Part shown: piece by piece, positions 9,301 to 18,439 of the stretch
Position numbering within the stretch: the stretch's first letter is position 1
Layout: the number at the start of each line of letters is the position of its first letter
From: JAWHTC01 sp032586155
GTDB taxonomy: Bacteria; Pseudomonadota; Alphaproteobacteria; Rhodobacterales; Rhodobacteraceae
Reading direction: 5' to 3'
Assembly (NCBI RefSeq): GCF_032586155.1
Contig: NZ_JAWHTC010000006.1
Location: 1 to 64,000 of the forward strand
Length of the DNA stretch: 64,000 bases
Program-made: the position numbers and the translations under genes
The notes under the pieces: model-generated
Databases searched by the model: none
What the model was told of the DNA's origin: nothing
What the model saw: the letters and a program-made list of their open reading frames with translations, nothing else

Positions 9301-12300
9301 CCGCCGCGGCCTGCAATGTGACGGTAAAGCTGCAACTGTCACCCGGCGCAAGTATGCCGCCGCTGAACTGCACCGGGCTACTGCCGCTGATGGAAGACCC
9401 AGCCCCGCAGATCCCGGTTTTCGGCAAGTCGGTTATCGTAAGACCCGTCATCATGCCGCCAAGCCCATCGGTAAAGCCCAGCGACGCAAGCGACGCACCG
9501 CCCGGCGGATTGGTGATCGTGTAGGTCACCGTCGCGCTGTCCCCGGCGTTGATCGTACCGGGCGCAATGGACTTGGTGAAGGTCGGCTGGTCTGCACTGC
9601 GCACTTCGAGATTGGCACTGCGCGCATCACCGGTGACCGGTGTGGACAGGATAGTGCCGGACAACGTGCTGGTGGTATTGGTGTAGCTTCCCGGTGCCGT
9701 GCCACCCGGAATGGTCACATTCACTGTCACCGAACAGGACGCCCCGCCGGCCAAAGTGATTCCCGACAGGGAGAGCACGCCGCTTCCCGTAACCGTACCG
9801 CCGCAATCATCGGCGGTCGGCGCACTTGCTGTGGCGCCGGTGACAAACGCCCCGAGGTCGTCCGAAACAGCCAGGCCGGTTGCGGTATTGGCCGCATCGC
9901 CGTTGGTCAGGGTCAGGGTCATCGGCACCGTACCGCCCTGCAACACATGTGCCGCAGCGAAGGTCTTGTCGAGAAGCAGGCGCGCGCTGTTCACCGTCAG
10001 AAGCGGCGAGGCCGTGTTCCCAATCACGGTCGATGCATTGACAGTGGCGACAAGGTTCGAGGTCGACGAGGAATAATTTCCGCTCGCTGTCCCCCCCGGC
10101 ACGGTCACGTTCACGTCGATGATACAGCTGCCCGCGGCAGGAATGGTCCCGCCCACGAACAGCAGATTGGTCGTTCCCGACATGGTGCCGCCGCAGCTGT
10201 TGCTGGCCGGTGGCATGCTTGCCGTCAACGCGGCTCCACCGCCGCCGAGGGCATGAGTGAAAAAGGCCGACGTTGCATCGACAGGGCCGGTATTGCGCAG
10301 GGTGTAGCGCAGCAATGCCGTGCCCCCAGGCAAAACCGGCGAATTCACATATTCCGCTTCGATGGCGATTGCCGAAATGGTCAGATCAGCCGAAGCGCCG
10401 GGGAAAGAATCGCTCCCCACCCCGTTCAGACCGGCAGTGAGGTTCGAGGTGGCAACGGAATGCGTGCCGCTTGGGGCTGCTGCCCCGACCACCAGCGGTA
10501 CCGAAATCTGACAGCTCTCAGCCGCGTTCAGCGAGGCGGCGGACAGGTTGACCGATCCGGCGGTCACGTTCAGCGTTCCGCCGCAATCACTGGTCGGGGA
10601 CCCTGCCGAGTCAAACAGGGTCGACGTTTCCGAAAACGTGATGTTCGTCGCTGTGCCCCCGGATTCCGGCTGGTTGTGAATGGTATAAAGCGCGGTGACG
10701 GATCCGCCCTGCCCAATCACGCTGGGCGTAAACAACTTGGTAAAGGTCATCTGCAGATCGCCACCAACGGCGAGCGTTGCACTCGCCGTTGGCGATGCCA
10801 CCGGCGCTCCGGACATCGTGGCGGTAACCGCATTGCTGTGGCCAGTATAGGTGCCCGGCGGTGTGCCGGATGAAACCGTCCCTGTTGCCTGGAACGTACA
10901 GCTTGCCCCGGCTGCCAGGGTACCCCCTGTCATGCTCAGGGCCGCGGGTGTCACGTCGCCGGGCGGTGGCGGGTTGAAGCGCGATGTTGCCGCAAAGGTA
11001 CTTCCGGCACCGCAATCGCCATTTGCAGGCAGAGCCGAAAACCCTTCAATCGGGAAATCCCCGGGGAAGTTCGTCGAAAACTCAATTCCCGTCGCCGATG
11101 AGACCGCGCTGCGGTTGGTAATGGTCACGCTCATGGTCGTATCGGCCCCGATGGCCGCATCGGTAAAGGACATCGTCACCGAAGGCGCCTCGGGATCGGG
11201 GATCGACAAGGTGGCCGAGGCTGTGTTGCCCGTGACCGGAGTCGCACCGATCATGCCGGTCACCGGGGTGGACGTGATCGTCTGCGGCCCGCCCGGGGTG
11301 GTTCCCGGGATGGTCAAAGCCACAATGATCGTGCAATCACCGGCGCCCAGCGTGCCGCCCGCAAGGCTCACAACTCCGGAGCCGACCGTGCCAACTGCAC
11401 CGCCGCAACCATTGCTGACAACCGACGCGACCTGCGTTCCGGGCATGACTGCGCCGTAATCGTCGCTGAAGGCAAGATCGCTCAGCGTGCCATCCCGACT
11501 GGTATTGGCAATGGTATAGGTGACCTGCGTGCTGTAATTCGCGCCAACAATGCTGGGCGGGTTGGGCGCATAGGACTTGGTGATCAGGGGAGCATTTGCC
11601 GCCGTCCCGGTCACTTCAAGCGTCGCCGCCGCCGGACCGGTGGCTTGCGTTGCGTTGTAGACAACCGATGGCGCGACGAATGTGTGCTCCCCGATCGTGG
11701 TCCCTTTGACAGGGATGGTCATTTCACAGCTCGTTGCGGCCGATAGCGCCGGGAAATTCGGAAGAAACCCGTTGGCAAATAGATTGATGGTTCCGGTGGC
11801 CGGATCAGCCGAAAACGTTGCCCCAAACGCACCGCTGCAAGTGTTTGACGCTGGAAAAGCCGGGTCGATGGCAATTCCCGGCGGCAGGGTCCCGTTGAAA
11901 CTGAGGGAGCCGATATCGCTGCTTCCGACCGCCGTGTTGTCGATTTCCAGCGTGAGAACCGAAGATCCGCCCGGTGAGACCTGGCTTGGAGCAAAGCTCG
12001 CATTGAATACAGGCCTGGTCGCATCAACCGTCAGCGTCACTTCCGCGCTGCTCGAGGTGCCGCCGTCGGTGGTCAAAGTGACTGGCGCCACCAGATGTGC
12101 CCCGGCGGTGCTGCTGGTAACAAAGGCCGTGAGAGTGCAAACAGCGCCCGGGCTCATCGAACCGGCCGTGTAGGTCACGGTGGAACTGCCCACCACGCCA
12201 CCGGCACTGGCTCCCAGGCAGGTCGTGCTCACCCCGCCGGTCCCGATTGTGACCGCCGCCGGAAGATTGGCGGTGAAACTGAGGTTGCGCACCCCGACCC

Positions 12301-12490
12301 CGACCGAATTGTCCAGGGTGAACGTGATCTGCGACGCGCCGCCAACCGCGATTGTGTCCGGAACCAATGCGGCCTGGAAGGTCGGTGTTGTCGGTGCTGC
12401 CTGAGCGATTGCCGCCCCTGCGCTCAGCAGAAACGCTGCGCCCGCGGCCAAAAAAGAAGTCAATTTTTGAAACGAAATAAAGCCTGTCAT
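6317..12490 (-). CDS. giant repeat-containing autotransporter-like surface protein
   Basis: A 2057-residue protein. Residues 1-30 form a signal peptide (FLAAGAAFLLSAGAAIAQA). Twelve beta-sandwich repeats of 120-135 residues follow (DUF11/DUF7933-like, opening as PxFxxxFAPxxIxxGxxSTLTFTIDN), up to about residue 1600. Then come a prealbumin-like module with its own CxxxC-spaced pair at distance, an Arg-rich linker (SRSRRMERLSRG) and a roughly 260-residue autotransporter-type beta-barrel. The chain ends in NMPLD rather than the usual aromatic residue. ATG at 12490 with GGGGA upstream is preferred over an in-frame TTG at 12502. Probably an adhesin or surface-layer-like fibre; the ligand is unknown. 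It is monocistronic and borders the island. Confidence 0.85.
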   Translation of the reverse strand: MTGFISFQKLTSFLAAGAAFLLSAGAAIAQAAPTTPTFQAALVPDTIAVGGASQITFTLDNSVGVGVRNLSFTANLPAAVTIGTGGVSTTCLGASAGGVVGSSTVTYTAGSMSPGAVCTLTAFVTSSTAGAHLVAPVTLTTDGGTSSSAEVTLTVDATRPVFNASFAPSQVSPGGSSVLTLEIDNTAVGSSDIGSLSFNGTLPPGIAIDPAFPASNTCSGAFGATFSADPATGTINLFANGFLPNFPALSAATSCEMTIPVKGTTIGEHTFVAPSVVYNATQATGPAAATLEVTGTAANAPLITKSYAPNPPSIVGANYSTQVTYTIANTSRDGTLSDLAFSDDYGAVMPGTQVASVVSNGCGGAVGTVGSGVVSLAGGTLGAGDCTIIVALTIPGTTPGGPQTITSTPVTGMIGATPVTGNTASATLSIPDPEAPSVTMSFTDAAIGADTTMSVTITNRSAVSSATGIEFSTNFPGDFPIEGFSALPANGDCGAGSTFAATSRFNPPPPGDVTPAALSMTGGTLAAGASCTFQATGTVSSGTPPGTYTGHSNAVTATMSGAPVASPTASATLAVGGDLQMTFTKLFTPSVIGQGGSVTALYTIHNQPESGGTATNITFSETSTLFDSAGSPTSDCGGTLNVTAGSVNLSAASLNAAESCQISVPLVVGAAAPSGTHSVATSNLTAGLNGVGSDSFPGASADLTISAIAIEAEYVNSPVLPGGTALLRYTLRNTGPVDATSAFFTHALGGGGAALTASMPPASNSCGGTMSGTTNLLFVGGTIPAAGSCIIDVNVTVPGGTASGNYSSSTSNLVATVNASTVIGNTASPLLTVNSARLLLDKTFAAAHVLQGGTVPMTLTLTNGDAANTATGLAVSDDLGAFVTGATASAPTADDCGGTVTGSGVLSLSGITLAGGASCSVTVNVTIPGGTAPGSYTNTTSTLSGTILSTPVTGDARSANLEVRSADQPTFTKSIAPGTINAGDSATVTYTITNPPGGASLASLGFTDGLGGMMTGLTITDLPKTGICGAGSSISGSSPVQFSGGILAPGDSCSFTVTLQAAAGAAGQSGSSTSSDLTDGGIKVADPVAGALTVNPLPPTLAAAYAPNSIPQGDISTLTYTIDNSASSGIATGLGFTHALPGGLTIASPSGASTGCGGTLTADSGTASMSFAGGSVGAGASCTIQFDVTSTTVGGVSSTTSDLTSGFGTSPGAAASMTVTAAPAPSFSKAFGTSSMVQGDSTNLTFTIDNSTALVEATALAFVDNLPASMVVATPANASTTCSGATLTAATGASSVSLSGGSLAAGASCQVQVDITTDTVGGYINTTEDLTSSLGNSGSATASMTVTAAAAPAFSAGFAPASIEQGRVSTLGFTIDNAGILVPATGLAFDNTLPANVTVATPPNASTTCGGGTVSAVAGDGAFTFSGGDVAAGASCTVSVDVTSLILGTYGNTSGILASSQGPGGTASASLTVAPSPVPGFSSLFAPDEIRQTEVSTLTFTIDNSAAAAPVGGLGFDATLPAGLEVAAGSSPVTTCGGTVAAPAGGSNIGFSGGTVATGSTCTVSVQVTSAIIGSYPPNAATLNTDVGSGALVVGNALSVIRNPIGQVTFVQNSSDDGSFGFSSSEAALNFTIVTAGGTGSHGPVSLNEGTYVVQQTRPAGVGNTSVSCSDGDSSVDVISGTVTLRLSGLESVTCTFDSQSTQAHTTEVINSFLNRRNNLILTNGPSRSRRMERLSRGYGTVERLAYQEGDLGSMTPFSFNFLSLGSGNYKFSTSLSQAQRAHKMFLLAHDGVDETATIVTNRFDMWFEAKYSEFNASRGSRGHFGIAHLGADYLVNENVLAGVVLSYDTMTDESAVTNSSVSGKGWMFGPYVTARLGERLYFDGRIQVGESTNDISPFNTYVDTFMTKRWLVDATISGEFEWKNWTVSPNLSLAYIEENQRAYIDGLGVAIPSQTVSLGQVRFGPTFGTTYYRGNHLAISPTISISGIYNFGNRQGAVIANDTSNETNGLRARIEAGVTLKTRTNTTLEFSANYDGIGRRDYEAWGLGFKLNMPLD
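7690..12385 (-). repeat. twelve tandem coding repeats of the autotransporter passenger
   Basis: The repeats begin near PTFQAALVPDTIAVGG, PVFNASFAPSQVSPGG, PLITKSYAPNPPSIVG, PSVTMSFTDAAIGADT, MTFTKLFTPSVIGQGG, IEAEYVNSPVLPGGTA, LLLDKTFAAAHVLQGG, PTFTKSIAPGTINAGD, PTLAAAYAPNSIPQGD, PSFSKAFGTSSMVQGD, PAFSAGFAPASIEQGR and PGFSSLFAPDEIRQTE. Each carries exactly one cysteine in an xxxCxG turn and a second in a GxxCxxxV strand about 25-30 residues later. The last four copies resemble one another most, as if they arose by recent duplication. Confidence 0.85.
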
Positions 12491-12820
12491 CTGGGTCCCC
12501 AATATCCAGAACTATCCAGCGGTAACGTATTATCCCCAAAACTTTTTAAACGCTGATTTTTTCTTGTCATCAAATCTGCACGTTTTGCTTGAATTCGCAA
12601 CGAAAAGCTTCCCAGCGAAGTCGGAAACCGTGGACATGCGACGGATGTAGCGCGGAGCATCGCCCTTGGACCTGTTGTTGCTCTTCGCAAGACATGAAAG
12701 GACAATTGCAAAATCGTCCTGCCGGAAAAACCGGGATATGTCGCATTCGGTCAAGATCACCGGTCGAATCGACGGCTCACTTGGCTCTAGTCATAGCTGC
12801 TCAGGAAAGGCCGTAAGACG
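12491..12820. other. divergent promoter region, no gene
   Basis: About 330 bases separate the leftward autotransporter gene from the rightward MmgE/PrpD gene. The part next to the autotransporter is AT-rich and likely carries its promoter. I see no RNA gene, no ORF with a recognisable product and no clear palindromic operator. Confidence 0.4.
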
Positions 12821-14152
12821 ATGTCCTTTGAACCCGTCGCCGATTTCATCCTTGGCGCCCCGACTATTCCCGACACTGCGCTCGATATGGGGGCAACCCT
12901 GCTTTTGGACACGATCGGCATCGCCGCCGCCGCCAATGTCATGCCCGCCGGCCGGATTGCGCGCGACCATGTCGTGAACTTCCATGCCGCTGCCAGCAAG
13001 GAAAATGCTGCCAGGTTGATGTTCGACGGGCGCAGCGCATCGATCCCCGGCGCCGCTTTCGCCGCCGCGACCCAAATCGACAATTTCGACGGACACGACG
13101 GCTATAACCCGACCAAGGGCCATATCGGCTGTGCCGTGGTGCCCGCGCTTTTTGCCTTTGCCGAGCCACGCCCTGACCTGTCGGCGCGCGATGCACTGGT
13201 AGCTCTGGTCATCGCTTACGAGGTCTCGGCCCGTGCCGCGATCACGCTGCACGCAACCGTCAGCGATTATCACACCTCGGGGGCATGGAACGCGCTGGGT
13301 GTTGCCGCCCTGGCCGCGCGACTGATGGACATGAGCCCCGATCGGCTCCGCCATGCCATGGGCATTGCCGAATACCACGGCCCACGCAGCCAGATGATGC
13401 GCGAAATTGCCAACCCGTCGATGTTGCATGATGGTTCGGGCATGGGGGCGTTGGTCGGTTCAATGTCGGCCCTCCTGGCGCGTGATGGCTTTACCGGTGC
13501 CCCGGCGATTACCGCCGAAGGTGACGAGGCCACGCCATTCTGGGCGGATCTGGGACAGGACTGGACGGTGGAAAAGAACTACATCAAGCCCTACCCGATC
13601 TGTCGCTGGGCTCATGGTGCATTGGATGCGCTGGCGTCGATCCTGCACGATCACGCGTTCTCAGCACATGATGTCGCATCCATCGAAGTCAGCACGTTCG
13701 CTGAATCCGCCGCTCTGGCGCCGGGCATGCCGGACAGTTCCGAACGGGCGCAATACTCGCTGCCCTTCCCGCTTGCGGTGCTGCTGCTCTACGGCAAGAT
13801 CGGGCCGGGCCACATTACCGGCACGGGCCTGTCGGATCCGCGGGTTGCCGAAATCCTGCCGCGTATCTCGGTGCGCGAAGAGCCGCGCCATTCCGTCCGC
13901 TTCCCGTCCGGACGTTGGTCGGACGTGAGCGTGACGCTGTTCAACGGTGACAGCTTCCATTCCGGCGATGTAAACGCCCGCGGCGGACCCGAAGCCCCCA
14001 TGGCGCTGGGTGAGGTCAAGGAAAAGTTCCGCACCATGACCGCGGCATTGACCCAGGACCGCGCCGAAGCGTTGTGGCAGATGCGTGAACGGATGATGGA
14101 CCCAGAGATGCCATTTTCGGCGCTGGCGGGCCTCGTCGCTCCGGCCATCTAA
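12821..14152 (+). CDS. MmgE/PrpD family protein (2-methylcitrate dehydratase-like)
   Basis: A 443-residue protein of the MmgE/PrpD family, whose founding member dehydrates 2-methylcitrate in propionate breakdown; other members include cis-aconitate decarboxylase. Family marks are LLLDTIGIAAAANVMP, FDGHDGYNPTKGHIGCAVVPAL, ALVALVIAYEVSARA, YHTSGAWNALGVAALAARL and KPYPICRWAHGALDAL. None of the other propionate genes (prpB, prpC) is nearby, so the substrate is uncertain. The ATG at 12821 is preceded by AGGAAAGG. It reads towards a small gene and a strong terminator at 14.6 kb. A second, divergent member of the family lies at 26.5-27.8 kb. Confidence 0.88.
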   Translation: MSFEPVADFILGAPTIPDTALDMGATLLLDTIGIAAAANVMPAGRIARDHVVNFHAAASKENAARLMFDGRSASIPGAAFAAATQIDNFDGHDGYNPTKGHIGCAVVPALFAFAEPRPDLSARDALVALVIAYEVSARAAITLHATVSDYHTSGAWNALGVAALAARLMDMSPDRLRHAMGIAEYHGPRSQMMREIANPSMLHDGSGMGALVGSMSALLARDGFTGAPAITAEGDEATPFWADLGQDWTVEKNYIKPYPICRWAHGALDALASILHDHAFSAHDVASIEVSTFAESAALAPGMPDSSERAQYSLPFPLAVLLLYGKIGPGHITGTGLSDPRVAEILPRISVREEPRHSVRFPSGRWSDVSVTLFNGDSFHSGDVNARGGPEAPMALGEVKEKFRTMTAALTQDRAEALWQMRERMMDPEMPFSALAGLVAPAI

Positions 14153-14363
14153 AGCGGTTTCGGCAGCAGTTTCGCAGACTGCTATGGCGGTGTGCGCCGC
14201 CGCATGATGCCGGCGCGCGCTGCTGGTTCCCTGCCCCAATTCCCGGCCAAAAACCACGAAATCGGTGTGATTTTGGACCGAATTTGCCGCATTTCCACGT
14301 GATTTTGAGCCTGATCCAGGCCAGATCCGGCCGTTTTATTCAGTTTCAAGGGACCAAGTAAAG

Positions 14364-14582
14364 ATGACACACGAGATGCCGATGACCAGCGAACCGCGGA
14401 CCGCACGCCATGCGCGGCTGTTCGAATTGATCCGCCAGTCGAACCTGGCTGCAATGCAATCACAAAAGGCGGCCCGCCCGCCCCGCCCGACAGCTACACG
14501 GAGATTTGCCCATGAGGCGCGTAAATCGCTGACTCCGCAAGAGCAACAGGTTCTCGGAATCTCGGAAAGCTTCGGCCGCTGA
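14364..14582 (+). CDS. small basic hypothetical protein
   Basis: A 72-residue, Arg-rich soluble protein (TARHARLFELIRQSN, RRFAHEARKSLTPQEQQVLG) with no recognisable domain. It is supported by an AAGGGA-like ribosome site about ten bases before the ATG and by the strong hairpin terminator 20 bases after its stop, which fits a short transcription unit. It may be an N-terminally unusual regulator or just a conserved orphan; the reading frame alone is weak evidence in a GC-rich genome. Confidence 0.45.
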   Translation: MTHEMPMTSEPRTARHARLFELIRQSNLAAMQSQKAARPPRPTATRRFAHEARKSLTPQEQQVLGISESFGR

Positions 14583-14604
14583 GCCAAGACGTTCAATCAA
14601 CATG

Positions 14605-14634
14605 AAAAAAGCGCCCGCCAGAACGGGCGCTTTT
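14605..14634. terminator. bidirectional rho-independent terminator
   Basis: AAAAGCGCCCG and CGGGCGCTTTT form an 11-bp stem with a six-base loop, with A-run and T-run on the two sides. It ends both the rightward small gene (stop at 14582) and the leftward ntr operon (ntrX stop at 14662). Confidence 0.9.
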
Positions 14635-14661
14635 GTCGTTTTCAAGGATCACCAAGTCGGC

Positions 14662-16065
14662 TTATTCAGCCCCTTCATCCACGGTCGCAATCCGCGCGCC
14701 CGATTTGTTGGTTGTCACAACACCGAGGCTCTTGAGTTTCCGGTGCAGCGCCGAGCGCTCCATGCCAACAAACTGCGCCGTGCGTGAGATGTTGCCGCCA
14801 AACCGATTGATCTGGGTCAGCAGGTATTCCCGCTCGAACGCCTCGCGCGCCTCGCGCAGAGGCAGCGTTGCCAACACACCAGACAGAACCACGCGGCCGT
14901 CATCAGCAGGTTTTTCCTCTTCCGAAGGCAGTTCCTTGGCCTCGATCTCACCCGTGCCATCACCCAGAATAAGCAACCGCTCGATCATATTGCGAAGCTG
15001 GCGCACATTGCCGGGCCAGGTCATGGTCTGCATCAGGGCAACCGCCTCCTCCGACAACGGCCGTTGCGGCAGACCCTGGGTCTGGTTGAACTCCTCGATA
15101 AAATACGCTGCCAGGTGTGGAATGTCTTCGCGCCGCTCTTCCAGCGCCGGTACCGGGATCGGAACCACGTTGAGCCGGTGATAGAGTTCTTCGCGGAACC
15201 GCCCCGCCTCGATTTCGGACATCAAGTCACGCGAGGTCGATGAAATCACCCGCAGGTCAACCCGCACCTTGTCATTGCCGCCAACCCGAAGAAATTGCTG
15301 GTCCACCAGCACACGCAGGATTTTTGACTGGGTGCCAAGCGGCATATCGGCAACCTCGTCGAAATAGATCACCCCGCCATGGGCCTCTTCCAGAAGGCCG
15401 GGTTCGATGCCGCGCTCACCGCTTTCACGGCCGAACAGTACCTCTTCCATCCGGTCCGGTTCGATCGAAGCGCAGCCCACGACAACAAAAGGCCCGTCAC
15501 TGCGGGTCGATTCCGTGTGGATGTAGCGCGCTGCGATCTCCTTGCCCACGCCGGAAGGCCCCGAGAGCAAAACCCGCCCATTCGATTTCGTCACCTTGTC
15601 CAGTTGCCCGACCATCGTGCGGAACGCCGCTGACTGACCGATCATCTCGGCGCTCGAAGTATCCTTGCGCTTGAGCTGAGTGTTTTCCCGGCGCAACCGG
15701 CTGGTCTCCATTGCGCGGCGGATCACCACCAACAACTGGTCTATATTGAACGGCTTCTCGATGAAGTCATAGGCACCCTGTTTTATCGCCGCGACCGCGA
15801 TTTCAATGTTGCCGTGGCCGGAAATGATCACCACCGGCACATCCGGGTAATCCCGTTTCACCGCCTTCAGGATGTCGATCCCGTCCATCCGGCTGTCCTT
15901 GAGCCAAATATCCAATATCAATAGCGCCGGTTGCTCTTCGATGACCGCGCTCATGGCGTCATCCGAATTGCCGGCCAGCCGGGTGGCATAGCCTTCGTCT
16001 TCCAGAATATCGGAAATCAGTTCACGAATGTCGCGTTCGTCATCGACGATTAGAATATCGCTCAT
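14662..16065 (-). CDS. ntrX: NtrX response regulator
   Basis: A 467-residue response regulator paired with NtrY, controlling nitrogen, redox or envelope functions in alphaproteobacteria. The receiver domain has phospho-acceptor D52 (LLILDIWLKD) and K near 104 (DFIEKPF). The AAA+ domain has Walker A SGPSGVGKE and a YFDEVADMP Walker B. The C-terminal helix-turn-helix is GGNISRTAQFVGMERSALHR. The GAFTGA loop that contacts sigma-54 is replaced by GRESGERGIEPG, so ordinary sigma-54 activation is not expected. It starts nine bases after ntrY and ends the operon before a strong terminator. Confidence 0.96.
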   Translation of the reverse strand: MSDILIVDDERDIRELISDILEDEGYATRLAGNSDDAMSAVIEEQPALLILDIWLKDSRMDGIDILKAVKRDYPDVPVVIISGHGNIEIAVAAIKQGAYDFIEKPFNIDQLLVVIRRAMETSRLRRENTQLKRKDTSSAEMIGQSAAFRTMVGQLDKVTKSNGRVLLSGPSGVGKEIAARYIHTESTRSDGPFVVVGCASIEPDRMEEVLFGRESGERGIEPGLLEEAHGGVIYFDEVADMPLGTQSKILRVLVDQQFLRVGGNDKVRVDLRVISSTSRDLMSEIEAGRFREELYHRLNVVPIPVPALEERREDIPHLAAYFIEEFNQTQGLPQRPLSEEAVALMQTMTWPGNVRQLRNMIERLLILGDGTGEIEAKELPSEEEKPADDGRVVLSGVLATLPLREAREAFEREYLLTQINRFGGNISRTAQFVGMERSALHRKLKSLGVVTTNKSGARIATVDEGAE

Positions 16066-16074
16066 GGTCCTGTC

Positions 16075-18339
16075 TCACACTGCTTTCGTTTTCAAATTAT
16101 CTTCACTGCTGGTTTCGGGGCTCACGGGCAGGCGGATCACCGCCATGGCACCGTGATGTGTGCCCTCGGAAAATGCGGGCGCATCTTCAAGGGCAAGGTT
16201 GCCGCCATGCTCCTCGATGATCTTCTTGACGATCGGCAGGCCAAGGCCCGTGCCCTTGTCGCGCGTCGTAACGTAAGGCTCGAACAGCCGCGCCCGGTCT
16301 TCCGGCAACCCGATGCCATTGTCGGCTATGGTGATCACCGCCTCGTTTTCATCTCGCGTTGTCTGAACCCGGATTTGTGGGAGATAGCCCTCGGCTCCTT
16401 CATTGGCCTCGCGCCATGTCTCGGTCGCCTCGCCTGCATTCTTGATCAGGTTGGTCAGCGCCTGGCTGATCATCGTGGCATCGAACTCGCCCTCTAATGT
16501 ATCCTCTATTAGATTAGCATTGATGGTCACGTCGGGTTGCCCGGCCTCCTGCAACAGCACCGCATCGCGTACCAGCGTGCTCAGGCACTCGCGGCGACGG
16601 TCCGGTTCGGGCATGCGAGCGAATTTCGAGAACTCGTCGACGATCCGGCGCAGATCACCGGTCTGGCGCACGATCACATCTGTCAACTCGCCCAGCTTGT
16701 CGGCGTTTTCATCTTCCAGCTCGCGGGTAAACTTGCGCTTGATACGCTCGGCGCTCAACTGAATCGGCGTCAGCGGGTTCTTGATCTCATGGGCAATGCG
16801 TCGGGCCACGTCACCCCAGGCGGCCATGCGCTGGGCACTGACCAGATCGGTCACGTCATCAAAGGCGACAACATAACCTTCCAGTTCTCCCTCTTCGCCA
16901 GCGCGCGTCGACATTCGCACCAACAGGTTTTCCAACCGTCCCCCACGGCTGACCTTAACTTCTTCCTGAACGACCCGGCCCGACCCGTTGCGCAACTTTT
17001 CGAACAGCGGCCCGAACTCGGGCACCGCCACGTGCAGCGCCACCTGCGCCTGGTCTTCCTGCCAGTCCAACAGCCGCTCGGCCGAGCGATTGACAAAGGT
17101 CACCCTGCCCTCTGGGTCCACGCCGACGACGCCTGACGTCACCGAGGTCAGAACAGAATCGAATTGCCGTCGCCGCCGCTCGATCTGTTCGGTATTGCTT
17201 AGAAGAGTGTCGCGCTGGCCCTTCAACTGCCGTGTCATCTGGTTGAAGTAGCGGCCCAGCATGGCGATCTCATCATCGCCCTCCTCTTCAATCACCTGAA
17301 CGTCCAAATCCCCGGCACCGACTTGTTGCGCCGCACCGGCAAGCCGCCCCACTGGGCGCGCCAGCCGTTCGGCAAACCACAATCCCAACCAGATTGCGGC
17401 CAGTATCAGGATCACCGCAAAGCCGAGATACAGCAACCCGAACTCGAACAGCGATCGGCCACGTTCGGATTCGAGTTGATTGTATAGCCGCACGTTTTCC
17501 TGGGTTTCATCCAGAAGATTTAGAATACCGCCATCCACCGTGCGGCTGACATAGACCAAACGGTCCGGGAAATTTTCAAGCGGTACGATGGCGCGGAACT
17601 CGTCATTGGTCCAATCCTGGATGATCGCAATGCCGTTTTTTCGCGCTTCGCTGATCTGTTCAGTGGTGGGTTTTTCAAAGTCGAATAGATATGAGCTTTC
17701 TCCCCGTACCCGCAACTCGCCGGTGCCGTCGATTACATAGGCCTCGCGCATTGCCGGCTGGAACAGGCGCTGACCGATGGTCAGGGCATCGCGAATCTCG
17801 GGATCAAGCATGAAGGGTCGTGCAACGCGTTCAAGGTCGATGGCGCTGGTGATCGCGCGGGCATTGCCTTCGAGAGTTTCGCGATGTTCCCGCTCATATG
17901 CCTGCGCCGCCGAATAGGAAGACCCCACGACTTGACGCACCCGGTCCGAAAACCAGCCCTCAAGCCCGATATTGATCATCAACACGGCAAAAATTGCCAC
18001 AATCACCGTCGGAATCAGCGCCATGATGGCAAACACACCGGTCAATCGCAGGTGCAGCCGCGATCCAGTCGATTGCGATCTCCGGTCGACGATCATCCTT
18101 GCCACCCGGCTCATCACCAGCGCCGCAACGATCACGACATAAACCATGTCGGCCAGCATCACGATCCTGAGCGTGGTCGAGCTGTTGCCCTGCTGAACGT
18201 TCCACAATGCAAGCGACGTCGCCAACACCAGGAACGGCGCCAGAACCACGAGACCGAAATTGGCAATATTCTGCGCACGACGCTCGCGCCGCAGCCGAAC
18301 AAATCTGTTCCACCAGGATGATTGTGCCCGGGATGTCAC
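16075..18339 (-). CDS. ntrY: NtrY membrane sensor histidine kinase
   Basis: A 754-residue inner-membrane kinase that phosphorylates NtrX. Two N-terminal hydrophobic hairpins (NFGLVVLAPFLVLATSLAL, then VFAIMALIPTVIVAIFAVLM) and a further helix near residue 300 (FGLLYLGFAVILILAAIWLGL) enclose a periplasmic sensor part. HAMP, PAS, dimerisation (RRIAHEIKNPLTPIQLS with the phospho-His) and HATPase (NLIKNAGEA, DNGIGLPE, GTGLGLPIVKKI) domains follow in order. It lies between ntrC (100-base gap) and ntrX (9 bases), all on one strand. Confidence 0.96.
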   Translation of the reverse strand: MTSRAQSSWWNRFVRLRRERRAQNIANFGLVVLAPFLVLATSLALWNVQQGNSSTTLRIVMLADMVYVVIVAALVMSRVARMIVDRRSQSTGSRLHLRLTGVFAIMALIPTVIVAIFAVLMINIGLEGWFSDRVRQVVGSSYSAAQAYEREHRETLEGNARAITSAIDLERVARPFMLDPEIRDALTIGQRLFQPAMREAYVIDGTGELRVRGESSYLFDFEKPTTEQISEARKNGIAIIQDWTNDEFRAIVPLENFPDRLVYVSRTVDGGILNLLDETQENVRLYNQLESERGRSLFEFGLLYLGFAVILILAAIWLGLWFAERLARPVGRLAGAAQQVGAGDLDVQVIEEEGDDEIAMLGRYFNQMTRQLKGQRDTLLSNTEQIERRRRQFDSVLTSVTSGVVGVDPEGRVTFVNRSAERLLDWQEDQAQVALHVAVPEFGPLFEKLRNGSGRVVQEEVKVSRGGRLENLLVRMSTRAGEEGELEGYVVAFDDVTDLVSAQRMAAWGDVARRIAHEIKNPLTPIQLSAERIKRKFTRELEDENADKLGELTDVIVRQTGDLRRIVDEFSKFARMPEPDRRRECLSTLVRDAVLLQEAGQPDVTINANLIEDTLEGEFDATMISQALTNLIKNAGEATETWREANEGAEGYLPQIRVQTTRDENEAVITIADNGIGLPEDRARLFEPYVTTRDKGTGLGLPIVKKIIEEHGGNLALEDAPAFSEGTHHGAMAVIRLPVSPETSSEDNLKTKAV

Positions 18340-18439
18340 CCGCCGACCTCTTGATTTAGTGGCGCTTTCGCGCCAACACCGCTTATATTGTGGCTGTTTT
18401 TGTGCACTGAGGCGTGCGCGCCACTGTTATGTTGCGGTT

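Noticed and set aside
7690..12385. CRISPR-like or satellite repeats in the autotransporter region
   Set aside because: The periodicity is about 360-400 bases, diverged and in frame, so it is protein domain repetition and not a DNA array. No CRISPR array was seen anywhere in the window.
12491..12502. TTG at 12502 as autotransporter start
   Set aside because: ATG at 12490 has a better-spaced GGGGA and gives a normal signal peptide.
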